NCBI GenBank assembly: GCA_021791895.1
Contig: JAJYVS010000001.1
Coordinates: forward strand, 107,516 to 171,515
Direction of reading: 5' to 3'
DNA length: 64,000 nucleotides
Source: Actinomycetes bacterium
Lineage (GTDB): Bacteria; Actinomycetota; Acidimicrobiia; Acidimicrobiales; RAAP-2
Of this stretch, positions 40,986 through 49,235 are shown in pieces (positions within the stretch are counted from its first letter, which is position 1; every line of letters starts with the position of its first letter). A model generated the notes under the pieces. It did no database searches, had not been told where the DNA came from, and saw only the letters and a program-made list of their open reading frames with translations. A program made the position numbers and the translations under genes.

Positions 40986-42383
40986 TCAGCGCCCGATCGA
41001 CGGGATGTCGCGCTCGAGCGCCGTCGGCCGCCGGCCGCCCAGGCGGACGAGCGTCTCGCTCACCACCCTCGAGACCTCGAGGTGATCGACCAGCCGCGCC
41101 GTCGGGAACGCGGCGAGGGAGGCACCGGGTTGGTGAAGCGGGGACGGGCCGCTCACGCCCCAGCGCTCCCGATAGCGGTCGATCGACGCCGCCGCCGCCT
41201 GCCACTCCTTCTGCCCAACCACGCCGACCGGGCGCGGCCCGAGGGCGCTGAGCAGGTGGGGTCGGGGCACGTAGCGGACCGGTGCGGCCCGGTGCTCACC
41301 GACGCCGATTCCGCAGTCGGCTGACGGCGCCCAATGGTCCACGGCCTCCTGCAGCTCGGACCCCTCGACGCCGGCCCGGCTGGCCGTCGCCCACGCCGCA
41401 ACGACGTCGCGTCGGCACACGCCCGAGGGTGAAGCGTCGGCGATCGCCGCCGCGAATCGGCCCTCGTCGAGCCGGTCGGTCTCCTTCGCTTCTCCTCGGA
41501 CACCCGACGGGGGGTCCAACGGGCTTCCGCCGGCGTGGCGGGACCAGGTCGCCCGGAGCTGCCGGCCGGGGACGGCCGTCGACTTGGGTCCCCGGGTCGA
41601 CGCCCAGGCGACGCGCCGGGCCCGGCCCGAGGAACGCCCCGAAGCCCACAGCGCCTGCGCGATCTCGGCCGATCGTCCTGAGAGGGCGGCGAGCACCAGG
41701 GGGTCGCTCCCCGCGAGCTCCCACCCGCCCCCCGCCCGCCACGACCACGCCACGTGCATCCGCTCGGTGAGCAACGCCCGAAGGTGCGCGTCGTGGAGGG
41801 CGCCGGCCGCCCGGGCGTGGGCGAAGAGCCCCCGCCCGTCGAGTGCGCTCCACCGGCCGTCGGACCCGTGAACCAGGTTCGCCACGACCACGTGGGTGTG
41901 CAGATGCGGATCCCCGGCTCGGCTGAGACAGTGGGTGAAGCCGGCGGCGAGGACGCCGTCGGAGCCCGAGAGCGCCCGTTTCGCACCCGTGCCCCGCCGG
42001 ACGGCGGCCGCACGACGCTCCATGTAGTCGACCGCGGCATCGACCGCGTCGCGGTGTGCGCCCGCCACCAGGTCGCTGACCTCGTGTCCCCCCAGCCCGA
42101 AGAGGACGCTCAGGGACTTGGGGACGGTGAAAGTCAGGTCGTACGCGGCCACCGATCGGCGGCGCGTGGTGAGGACCCGGCCGGTGCCGGGGTGACGGCC
42201 CGCCAGGAGCCCCTCGAGCGCCGGGCCGTCCGGTTCGCCGGCGAGCCCGGCGGCGGCCGACGCCGTCCCCAACCAACGCCCGGCGTCGCCGGCGCGACCC
42301 GGGGCCACCCGTCGCAGCTCGTCTCCGAGGTCGCCCAGGTAGTAGCGGGCGCGCGGATCGCTGACCGTAGCCACGTGCAGCAT
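40986..42383 (-). CDS. MobF (TrwC-like) relaxase, helicase domain absent
   Basis: This 465-residue protein begins MLHVATVSDPRARYYLGDL with a Tyr pair at 14-15, the nicking residues of TrwC relaxases. The three-His metal site follows in FTHCLSRAGDPHLHTHVVVA, and AYDLTFTVPKSLSVLFGLG matches the TrwC N-terminal domain. It ends after an unassigned 200-residue region with no helicase motifs; classical MobF proteins are 900 or more residues. It should nick and covalently bind DNA at an oriT. ATG 42383 is exactly before the conserved N-terminus. With the convergent coupling ATPase it forms a mobilisation pair. Confidence 0.87.
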   Translation of the reverse strand: MLHVATVSDPRARYYLGDLGDELRRVAPGRAGDAGRWLGTASAAAGLAGEPDGPALEGLLAGRHPGTGRVLTTRRRSVAAYDLTFTVPKSLSVLFGLGGHEVSDLVAGAHRDAVDAAVDYMERRAAAVRRGTGAKRALSGSDGVLAAGFTHCLSRAGDPHLHTHVVVANLVHGSDGRWSALDGRGLFAHARAAGALHDAHLRALLTERMHVAWSWRAGGGWELAGSDPLVLAALSGRSAEIAQALWASGRSSGRARRVAWASTRGPKSTAVPGRQLRATWSRHAGGSPLDPPSGVRGEAKETDRLDEGRFAAAIADASPSGVCRRDVVAAWATASRAGVEGSELQEAVDHWAPSADCGIGVGEHRAAPVRYVPRPHLLSALGPRPVGVVGQKEWQAAAASIDRYRERWGVSGPSPLHQPGASLAAFPTARLVDHLEVSRVVSETLVRLGGRRPTALERDIPSIGR

Positions 42384-42426
42384 GGCGACTCCCCGTTGTG
42401 CTGCCTGTGGAGCGAACGGTCGGTGG

Positions 42427-44379
42427 TCAACCCCCGTAACGCGCGAGGACCCGTCCGGCCGCCCGCCTCCCCACCTCAACCCACTCGGGCGGGTCGAGGA
42501 CCCGGGCACCGGGCCCGGCCTGGAGGAGCAGACGCTCGAACCAGGCAAAGCCCCCGACGGCCAGGGTGACGCGCACCCCGCCGTCGGGGCGGCGGACACA
42601 CTCGAGCGTGGGGACGTTGTCGACCACCCACGCCGCCGTCGGGTCGAGGTCCAACCGGACCACCTCGGACCCCGGTCCCGGCACGAACGGGTCGTCCGAG
42701 GGCCCCCTCGGCGTCGGCAGGACGTCGGGTACCGGTCCGCGCTCGGTGACCCTGCGGATCCGGTCGACTCGGAATCGGCGGAGGCCACCGGCCCGGTGGC
42801 AGAAGGCGTCGAGGTACCAGTGACCGTCGAGCGAGACGACCTGGACCGGGTCGACCAGGCGGTCCGTGACCTCGTCGGTCGATCCGGAGTGGTACTCGAT
42901 GTCGGCCGACCGCTGGACCTCGACGAGACGCTGGACCTCGGCGAGCAGCGGGGGCGCCGGCAGGTCGACGTTGAGGCTCTCTCGGGCCCCGAGGACGGCC
43001 TCGAGCTTGGAGGCCGCCCGGGCGAGCGAGCCGTCGGCGTCGGCCCCCGGCACGGCCAGGATCGTCCTCGCCGCCGCGGCCAGCGCGAAGCCTTCCGCCG
43101 GGGTGAGCCGCCGCGGTCGGGCCATGGCCTCGGGCAGGAAGGCCTCCACCGTGGTGTCGGTGACCACAATCTCCATCAGGGCGTCGGGCGAGTACGGGGG
43201 CACGCCGCAGCAGGCGGCCAGCTCGAGCTCCCGGACCAGCTCGTCGTGGTCCAGCCCGAAGCGTCCGGCCACCTCGTCGATCGGCGCCGCGCCCACCTTG
43301 GCCAACCACCCCACGATGGCCAGGAGGCGACGCAGGCGCTGACGAACGTCCCGCCCGACACGCCGCTCCACGCCGTCGGACGTGCGCGCTTCGTCGGCGG
43401 GCCCCCGGTCGGGGGGCGTCGTGCGGTCGTCGTCGGGGGAACCCGGTGCCGTCCCCTCGCCCGCCGCGATCGCCCGGAGCCAGGCGACGATCTCGCTTCG
43501 GACCGTCGACGGGCCGATCACCTCGGCGTGGTCCAACAAGCCGAGCACGAAGGATCGGAACGCGACCTTGTTGGTGACGCTCACCAGCACCTGGACCGAC
43601 CCGTCGTCGCCGCGGCGCAGGAGCGTCTCGGGACCGAGCTCGTCGAGCACCCGCTCCGCCTCGATGGCGTCGAGGGCGAGGTGCACCTCCTCGACGTCCT
43701 CACCCCCGGTCAGCCAGGGCTCGTCGGGCACCGCCGCGCCGGGGTCGAACGTCTCGGGGAGCTCGCCGCTGCCGTCCGGGCCGATCCTCGGGGTGTCCTC
43801 GATCCTGTCCACCCGGAAGCTCCGCGGCGCCCGACGGTCGACGTCCCAGCCCACCGCGTACCAGTGACCCCGACGGAACCACAGCCCGGCCGGTGTCATC
43901 ACGCGCTCGACCCCCCGGTGCACGAAGTGCACCAACGCCCGGTTCCGCACCGCCTCGAACAAGGGGACGAGCGCCGGGGGCGGATCGAGCGAGGCGAGCG
44001 GCCGGGCCTCGCCCAACCCGGTCGCGCCCAGCTTGGCCAGGGCGTCCCGCCCACTAGGATCGCCGAGGTGCACGCCCGCGACGGCGAGCTGCAACGCCGC
44101 CTGTTCATCGGGGGTCAGGTGGAGATCAGGCAGGTAGAAGGTGTCGGGATCGATCCGGTACCCGTACTGCTCCGGACCCTCGACCGCCTCGGTCACGAGC
44201 GGGATGCCCTCCTCGCGCAGCAACCGCTTGTCCCGCTCGAAGGCCTGGCGCCGGGCGTCCCGGCCCTCCGGGTAGCCGGGCACGTCCCTGGCCAGCTCGC
44301 TCAGGGTCATCGGCCGCTTGGCGCTCAACAGCACGAGGACCAGGTCGGTCAGGCGCTCCAGCCGGTCGGGCGGGGACAT
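42427..44379 (-). CDS. pafBC: Fused PafB-PafC WYL-domain regulator
   Basis: This 650-residue protein joins two HTH-WYL modules. Module 1 (1-325) has RLERLTDLVLVLLSAKRPMT (HTH) and a WYL domain with GLWFRRGHWYAVGWDVDRRA. Module 2 (335-650) has RLRRLLAIVGWLAKVGAAPI and the WYL part VVSLDGHWYLDAFCHRAGGL with RRFRVDRI. PafB and PafC act as a heterodimer in mycobacteria to activate the LexA-independent DNA-damage response; single-chain fusions are known. A Pro/Asp-rich joint lies near 310-335. ATG 44379 has TACGCT 7 nt upstream. No proteasome genes are in the window. Confidence 0.9.
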   Translation of the reverse strand: MSPPDRLERLTDLVLVLLSAKRPMTLSELARDVPGYPEGRDARRQAFERDKRLLREEGIPLVTEAVEGPEQYGYRIDPDTFYLPDLHLTPDEQAALQLAVAGVHLGDPSGRDALAKLGATGLGEARPLASLDPPPALVPLFEAVRNRALVHFVHRGVERVMTPAGLWFRRGHWYAVGWDVDRRAPRSFRVDRIEDTPRIGPDGSGELPETFDPGAAVPDEPWLTGGEDVEEVHLALDAIEAERVLDELGPETLLRRGDDGSVQVLVSVTNKVAFRSFVLGLLDHAEVIGPSTVRSEIVAWLRAIAAGEGTAPGSPDDDRTTPPDRGPADEARTSDGVERRVGRDVRQRLRRLLAIVGWLAKVGAAPIDEVAGRFGLDHDELVRELELAACCGVPPYSPDALMEIVVTDTTVEAFLPEAMARPRRLTPAEGFALAAAARTILAVPGADADGSLARAASKLEAVLGARESLNVDLPAPPLLAEVQRLVEVQRSADIEYHSGSTDEVTDRLVDPVQVVSLDGHWYLDAFCHRAGGLRRFRVDRIRRVTERGPVPDVLPTPRGPSDDPFVPGPGSEVVRLDLDPTAAWVVDNVPTLECVRRPDGGVRVTLAVGGFAWFERLLLQAGPGARVLDPPEWVEVGRRAAGRVLARYGG

Positions 44380-44386
44380 CGGGCTC

Positions 44387-44392
44387 AGCGTA
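44387..44392 (-). promoter_or_regulatory. -10 box (TACGCT), leaderless promoter of pafBC
   Basis: TACGCT ends 7 nt before the ATG at 44379. Confidence 0.45.
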
Positions 44393-44414
44393 GGACGCAC
44401 TGCCCCCGGTCGCG

Positions 44415-45338
44415 ATGACTGCCTCCGCCTGGGCATTCCACCCCCACGTGGCGGCGTGGTCCATCCTCGTTGCCCTGACCTTCGCCTACGCGCTGGGCGT
44501 CCGGCGGACCGGGGGGGCGCGCCCGCGGCACCTGGTGGCGGCGGTCGGTGCGCTGGTGCTGGCCCTCGTCGCCCTCGGCTCGCCGTTGGCCGACCTCGCC
44601 GCCCACACGTCGCTCACCGCCCTCGTGGTCCAGCGGATGCTGCTCCTGCTCGGGGTGCCGCCGCTGGCGATCGCCGCGATCCCCCCGCCGCTCATGGCCA
44701 GAGTCACCCGGCCGGCCCCGGTGGACTGGGCGCTCCGACGCTGCTCCCGACCGATCGTCGCGGTGAGCGTCGTCACCCTGATCGCCGTGGTCACGCTCAC
44801 CACGGTGGCGGTCGAGGCGCAGGGGTCGTCGATCTGGGCGCGCGTCGGCCTCGATTTGGCCCTCGTCGTGGCGGGCTTCGCGCTGTGGACGCCGGTCTCC
44901 GCGCACTTGCCGGGGACCGATCGCCCCTCGGCGCTCGGCCGGGCCGGTTATCTCATCGTCCAGTCCGTGGTGCCGTCGTTCCTCGCCATCGTGTGGATCT
45001 TCGCCAAGCACCCCCTGTACCCCCACTTCTCCGCCGGCCCGGAGCTCTTCGGCGTCTCCCCCCTGCTCGACCAGCAGCTCGCCGGCTTCGTGGCCAAGTT
45101 CGCCACCATCGCGGTGCTCTGGACGGTGGCGTTCGTGGGGCTCAACCGGGCCCAGCACGCCGTGTCGACCGGCGGGGACCCCGACCCCCTCCTGTGGTCC
45201 GACGTGGAACGCCATCTCGAGCGAGCCGAGCGCCGCGAGCGGCGGCGGGTGTGGCTGCCGCCCCGCCCTGACGAACTGGGCTCCTACCTCCAGCCCGACG
45301 ACCCCGAGGACCAGTGGCGCCGCGAGGACCGGGCCTGA
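44415..45338 (+). CDS. CtaG-like cytochrome c oxidase assembly factor
   Basis: This 307-residue membrane protein of the caa3-type oxidase assembly (CtaG/COX assembly) family starts with WAFHPHVAAWSILVALTFAY. It has six to seven helices and carries VVQRMLLLLGVPPLAIAAIP and VVPSFLAIVWIFAKHPLYP. Its C-terminus is charged and cytoplasmic. Members help deliver copper to the CuB centre. Oxidase subunits are not present here. ATG 44415 starts 35 bp from the divergent pafBC gene. Confidence 0.85.
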   Translation: MTASAWAFHPHVAAWSILVALTFAYALGVRRTGGARPRHLVAAVGALVLALVALGSPLADLAAHTSLTALVVQRMLLLLGVPPLAIAAIPPPLMARVTRPAPVDWALRRCSRPIVAVSVVTLIAVVTLTTVAVEAQGSSIWARVGLDLALVVAGFALWTPVSAHLPGTDRPSALGRAGYLIVQSVVPSFLAIVWIFAKHPLYPHFSAGPELFGVSPLLDQQLAGFVAKFATIAVLWTVAFVGLNRAQHAVSTGGDPDPLLWSDVERHLERAERRERRRVWLPPRPDELGSYLQPDDPEDQWRREDRA

Positions 45339-45357
45339 ACTCCTCGTCGCCGACCGT

Positions 45358-45804
45358 TCAGCCCAGGTGGGAATGGCCGAAGCGGGTCGGCAGCCGATGG
45401 AACAGAACGGTCGCGACGAGCGTCCCGGAGGGGTAGCGGAGCACCACCACCGCCAGGTGGCCCGACGGCCGGCCTTGCGGACGGGCGACCGAGTTCGACG
45501 AGAAGGTCCCGCCGTAGGCGACCAGGCAGACCCGGCCGGAGCGGACGCCGGCCCGGTCCAACGCCGCGTCGAGCCGTCGGTAGGTGACGGTGGGGACGCT
45601 CTCGAGACGCACCCCGATCAGCCGCCCGTGCGACCCGACCGCCTCCGCGGCGGTCGGCAGGGCGATGTAGCAGGGGGCGTCGCTCGTGCCCAGGTTCTCG
45701 CGCCCGGCCGAACAGCCGGCGAGCCCGAGGACCGAAAGGCCGAGCGCCGCCGCGAGTGCCCAACGGGCGAGCCGCCCCCTCCAGGGCGCGTCGGTCCGTG
45801 CCAT
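45358..45804 (-). CDS. Secreted lipoprotein of unknown function
   Basis: This 148-residue protein has a twin-basic signal (WRGRLARWALAAALGLSVLG) and lipobox LAGC. The mature part is an alpha/beta domain (YIALPTAAEAVGSHGRLIGVRL, YRRLDAALDRAGVRSGRVCLV, SGHLAVVVLRYPSGTLV) that I do not recognise. GGAGG lies upstream of the ATG. It starts 2 bp after the flippase-like gene, so both are co-expressed and it may act at the outer face with it. Confidence 0.72.
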   Translation of the reverse strand: MARTDAPWRGRLARWALAAALGLSVLGLAGCSAGRENLGTSDAPCYIALPTAAEAVGSHGRLIGVRLESVPTVTYRRLDAALDRAGVRSGRVCLVAYGGTFSSNSVARPQGRPSGHLAVVVLRYPSGTLVATVLFHRLPTRFGHSHLG

Positions 45805-45806
45805 CC

Positions 45807-47009
45807 CTACCTCCCCCTCGACTCCGACGCGAGGTCGGCGACCGCCGCCGCCTCGACGGCCTGGGCGGGCACCGGAGTCTCCCCGCCGACCTGCCGTTGC
45901 CAGCGACCCGAGCGCACCCCGAGGGCCAGCCAACCGGCCGCCGCCCAACCGACGGCCAGCTGGCCCCAGAAGCTGATCAGCCGGTAGACCAGCACGGCTG
46001 CCACCGTCGACACCCGGTTCCCGCCGAAGGCCACCAGCGCGATGGTGATGCTCCCCTCGACGACCCCGAGACCTCCGGGTGTGATCGGGAGGTTCGCGGC
46101 CAGCTGTCCGGCCCCGTAGGAGAGCAGGATCCCCTTCCAGGGGATCCCGGCACCGATCGCGAGGAAGCTGAACGCGAAGCACCCGCAATCGAAAATCCAG
46201 TTCGCGATGCCCCAGACGACGACCATGGCCACGTCGGAGGGCGCGAGCCTGAACTCGGCCACCCGGGCGGTGAAGCGGGCCGCCCGGGCCTCGGCACCGC
46301 CGAGGTGTCGCCCGGTCAGCCGCCGTGACGACCGGAGCAGCCAGTGTGCGACGGCCCGCTGCGGCCTTCGGTAGAGGAAGAGGGCCCCCACGATCACCGT
46401 CACAAGGAGGATCCCCACGGTCACCGGGACGAGGTCGAGGCTCGCACCCTCACTGGCGGCCAGGGCGAGGCCGGCGCCCGCCACCACCGCCAGGGACAGC
46501 ACCCCGACAACCACCGTGGCCACGAGCGACCACACCGCCAGCGAGTCGTTCGCCCCCAGGCGTCGGAACCATCTGAACCCGTAGACCGCGGCCACCGCGG
46601 CGCCGGCGGGCACCGAGTTGACGATGGCCTGCGACGCCAACGTGATCACCGACAAGGTCGGTAGGGGTGCGTCCACTCCCCCGGCGCTCAGGAACTTGCG
46701 TTGCAGCACGGCCAGAGACACGTAGGACCCCGCCTCCACAACGATCGCCGGGAGCAGCCATCCCCAGGAGAGGCGGTCGAAGACCGATGAGATCCCCGAC
46801 AGTTCATCGGTGTGGCTGCTCAGCACCCAGATCACCAGCGCGGCGGCCGCGAGGCCGAGGGCGAAGCGGATGACGGGCCACCATCGACGCATGGTCGCAA
46901 CGGCCCGGATCAGCCTGGACCGTCGTCTCCCGCCCGGCCCACCGGGGTGCGCGGTGTCGGGAGCAACCGCCCCACCTTGGCGTTCCGGGTCGCCGTTGGC
47001 CCGTGACAT
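45807..47009 (-). CDS. Flippase-like membrane protein (LPG synthase TM / UPF0104 type)
   Basis: This 400-residue protein has about eight transmembrane helices. It belongs to the family of the lysylphosphatidylglycerol synthase membrane region and archaeal AglD/YbhN proteins, with markers WLLPAIVVEAGSYVSLAVLQ, QAIVNSVPAGAAVAAVYGF and GQLAANLPITPGGLGVVEGS. These proteins move lipid-linked groups or take part in envelope lipid synthesis. ATG 47009 is used; GTG 47045 is possible. It is followed by a lipoprotein gene after 2 bp. Confidence 0.82.
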   Translation of the reverse strand: MSRANGDPERQGGAVAPDTAHPGGPGGRRRSRLIRAVATMRRWWPVIRFALGLAAAALVIWVLSSHTDELSGISSVFDRLSWGWLLPAIVVEAGSYVSLAVLQRKFLSAGGVDAPLPTLSVITLASQAIVNSVPAGAAVAAVYGFRWFRRLGANDSLAVWSLVATVVVGVLSLAVVAGAGLALAASEGASLDLVPVTVGILLVTVIVGALFLYRRPQRAVAHWLLRSSRRLTGRHLGGAEARAARFTARVAEFRLAPSDVAMVVVWGIANWIFDCGCFAFSFLAIGAGIPWKGILLSYGAGQLAANLPITPGGLGVVEGSITIALVAFGGNRVSTVAAVLVYRLISFWGQLAVGWAAAGWLALGVRSGRWQRQVGGETPVPAQAVEAAAVADLASESRGR

Positions 47010-47093
47010 CGGGGTCACTGCAGCACGTCGGGCCCGAGAAGTCACGTCGACGAGGCGGGTCCGATGTGCCGGGGGTCCGGGACGCCGTCGGGC

Positions 47094-47936
47094 ATGATGG
47101 CCGTCGTGAGGGTTTCGGTCCGCGGAGCCGTCTCGACGGCGTCAGTGGGGTTCGTGGTCATCGTCGCCGGCCTGGCCGCATGGCTCGGGGTCTCACAGGC
47201 TCCGCCCGGCCTGCCCCTCGAGCCCAGCCCGTGGGAGGTCGTGCTGAACACGACCAGGGCGGCGGGCCCGCTCGACTTCTCCATGGTGGTGCGCTCGAGC
47301 GGAACCCTCCCCGGCGAGGAGAACTCGGTGGTCCGCACCCTCGGGGTGGCCGACTTCTCGGGATTCAACGCCCAGGCGGTGACCGTGAGCCGGAGCCCCG
47401 GGCTCCCCGCCCAGTGGATCCAGTCGCTCGTGGTCGGTGGGCGCTCCTACGCCCGCTTCGGATCGGATCTCGGCGGGAGGCCCCGCTTCAGCGGCCCGTG
47501 GATCCGATCCGCCGGGTTCTCGACCCCTCCGCTGGGGGCACTGGCCGGGTCCGCCGGCACCTCGGCCATCCCCGGGCCGGTCCACCTGACTCAGCTCGCC
47601 CGGGTCACGCTCAGCGAAGAGACGCTGACCAAGTACCTGCTGTCCTCGGTCCAGGTCAGCTGCCCGGGCGGTGCGATCGGCCGACCGACCACCGAGCTCG
47701 ACCGGTCGGTCGCCTGGGTCGACGGCGCGGGCCGCCTGCGTCGCTTCGAGACCGTCACCGTGCAGACCTTCACCATCCCCAACCCCGGGACGGTGCGGAC
47801 CGTCACCGTCACCAGTTTCGGCCCCTTCGGGGCGACGGTCGAGGTGACGCCACCGACCCGGGTGACCGGGCCCCCCGTCCCGGCAAAGGTGGCCCAGCAG
47901 GGCCCGTTCGCCGGGTGTCTGGTGACGCCGAGGTGA
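47094..47936 (+). CDS. Secreted/membrane-anchored protein of unknown function
   Basis: This 280-residue protein has an N-terminal signal anchor (GAVSTASVGFVVIVAGLAAWL). The beta-rich extracytoplasmic domain is reminiscent of LppX/LprG-type or outer-face lipid-binding proteins (WEVVLNTTRAAGPLDFSMVV, YARFGSDLGGRPRF, TVTVTSFGPFGATVEV). Two Cys (VQVSCPGG, AGCLVTP) could form a disulfide. The start may be ATG 47094, 47097 or GTG 47106. It stands alone, convergent with pilC. Confidence 0.65.
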   Translation: MMAVVRVSVRGAVSTASVGFVVIVAGLAAWLGVSQAPPGLPLEPSPWEVVLNTTRAAGPLDFSMVVRSSGTLPGEENSVVRTLGVADFSGFNAQAVTVSRSPGLPAQWIQSLVVGGRSYARFGSDLGGRPRFSGPWIRSAGFSTPPLGALAGSAGTSAIPGPVHLTQLARVTLSEETLTKYLLSSVQVSCPGGAIGRPTTELDRSVAWVDGAGRLRRFETVTVQTFTIPNPGTVRTVTVTSFGPFGATVEVTPPTRVTGPPVPAKVAQQGPFAGCLVTPR

Positions 47937-47961
47937 CCGGCGCCGCGCCACGGCGGTTCGC

Positions 47962-49185
47962 TCAGTGGATGAGCTTGATGTAGTCGAACATCGGCAGGTA
48001 GAGGCTGATGATGATGGCGCCGATGACGACCCCCATGATCACGACGAGGAACGGCTCGAGGATCGAGGTCAGGTTGTCGACGGTCTGGTCGACCTCACCC
48101 ATGTAGAAGTCCGAGATCCGCTTCAGCATGTCGTCGAGCGCACCGGTCTGCTCTCCCACCTCGACCATCTGGACCATGAGCGGGGTGAACACTTCGAGCC
48201 TGCTCATCGGTGCTGCGAACGAATGACCCTCTCGGACCCTCGCCTTCACCTCCATGACCGCGTCGTAGATGATGGAGTTGCCCGCGGCGTTTGCGGTGAT
48301 GTCGAGGGCCTCCATGGCCGGCACACCCGCCGAGAGCAGGGACGACAGCGTCGAGGCGAACCTGCTCATCCCGGCCTTGTGCGTGAGGGGCCCGAACACC
48401 GGGGGCCGCATCTTGAGCTTGTCCCAAACCCGCCTTCCCTTGTCGGTCTTGATCCACCGGCGGAAGATCAAGAACGCCGCGACGAGGAACAGGATCACCA
48501 GGCCGACCCGCCAGCTGGCCATGGTGTCGGACACGGAAATGAGGATTCGGGTCGGGGTCGGCAGCTGTCCACCGAGGGTGGCGAAGAGCTTCTTGAAGAT
48601 CGGGACGATCACCACCATCATCACCGTGAGGATGATCGCGATGACGGTCACGACGATCACCGGATAGGTCATCGCCCCCCGGACCTTGCGGTTGAGCTCC
48701 ACCTGCTTCTCGAGGTTGTCGGCGATGTCCCTCAGGACGAGGTCGATGCTCCCGCCGACCTCGCCGGCGGCGACCATGGCGACGTAGAGGCTGTCGAACA
48801 CCTTCGGGTGCTTGGCCAGGGCGGCCGAGAGGTTGGTACCCGAGTCGAGGTCGTCGTTGATCTTCCGCAGGATGATGGCGAAGTGCTTGTTCTCCACCTG
48901 TGAGGCCAGCACGGCGATCGACCGGCTGATGGACAACCCCGAATCGACCATGGTCGCGAACTGGCGGGTGAACACCGCGACTTCTTTGGGCTTCACCCGA
49001 TCCGAGAAGCCCGGGATGATGATCTCGGTCTTCAGGCCCTTGCCCTTGGCCGGCACCACCGAGACCGGGAGGTACCCCATGTCGCGCAGTCGGTTGACGA
49101 CGATCGGAACGCTGTCGGCCTCCAGCGTGCCCTCGACCAGATTGCCCTTCTGGTCGCGCACCTTGTAGTCGAACGTGGTGGTCAA
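47962..49185 (-). CDS. pilC: Type IV pilus inner-membrane platform protein
   Basis: This 407-residue GspF/PilC-family protein has the N-terminal DYKVRDQKGNLVEGTLEADS and two homologous T2SSF cytoplasmic domains (FTRQFATMVDSGLSISRSIA; FASTLSSLLSAGVPAMEALD). Three long hydrophobic helices are present (TYPVIVVTVIAIILTVMMVVI, RVGLVILFLVAAFLI, ILEPFLVVIMGVVIGAIIIS). It links the cytoplasmic ATPases to the growing pilus. TTG 49185 has GAGAGG upstream. It is the last gene of pilB-pilT-pilC. Confidence 0.94.
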   Translation of the reverse strand: MTTTFDYKVRDQKGNLVEGTLEADSVPIVVNRLRDMGYLPVSVVPAKGKGLKTEIIIPGFSDRVKPKEVAVFTRQFATMVDSGLSISRSIAVLASQVENKHFAIILRKINDDLDSGTNLSAALAKHPKVFDSLYVAMVAAGEVGGSIDLVLRDIADNLEKQVELNRKVRGAMTYPVIVVTVIAIILTVMMVVIVPIFKKLFATLGGQLPTPTRILISVSDTMASWRVGLVILFLVAAFLIFRRWIKTDKGRRVWDKLKMRPPVFGPLTHKAGMSRFASTLSSLLSAGVPAMEALDITANAAGNSIIYDAVMEVKARVREGHSFAAPMSRLEVFTPLMVQMVEVGEQTGALDDMLKRISDFYMGEVDQTVDNLTSILEPFLVVIMGVVIGAIIISLYLPMFDYIKLIH

Positions 49186-49235
49186 GTGCCCTCTCTTCGC
49201 CCCCTACCAGGTGCTCGCAAACCCTACGGTGCCGA

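Noticed and set aside
42384..43169. N-terminal extension of the relaxase frame
   Set aside because: It overlaps pafBC in another frame and is Ser/Pro/Arg-rich. The relaxase begins at ATG 42383, where the conserved catalytic N-terminus starts.
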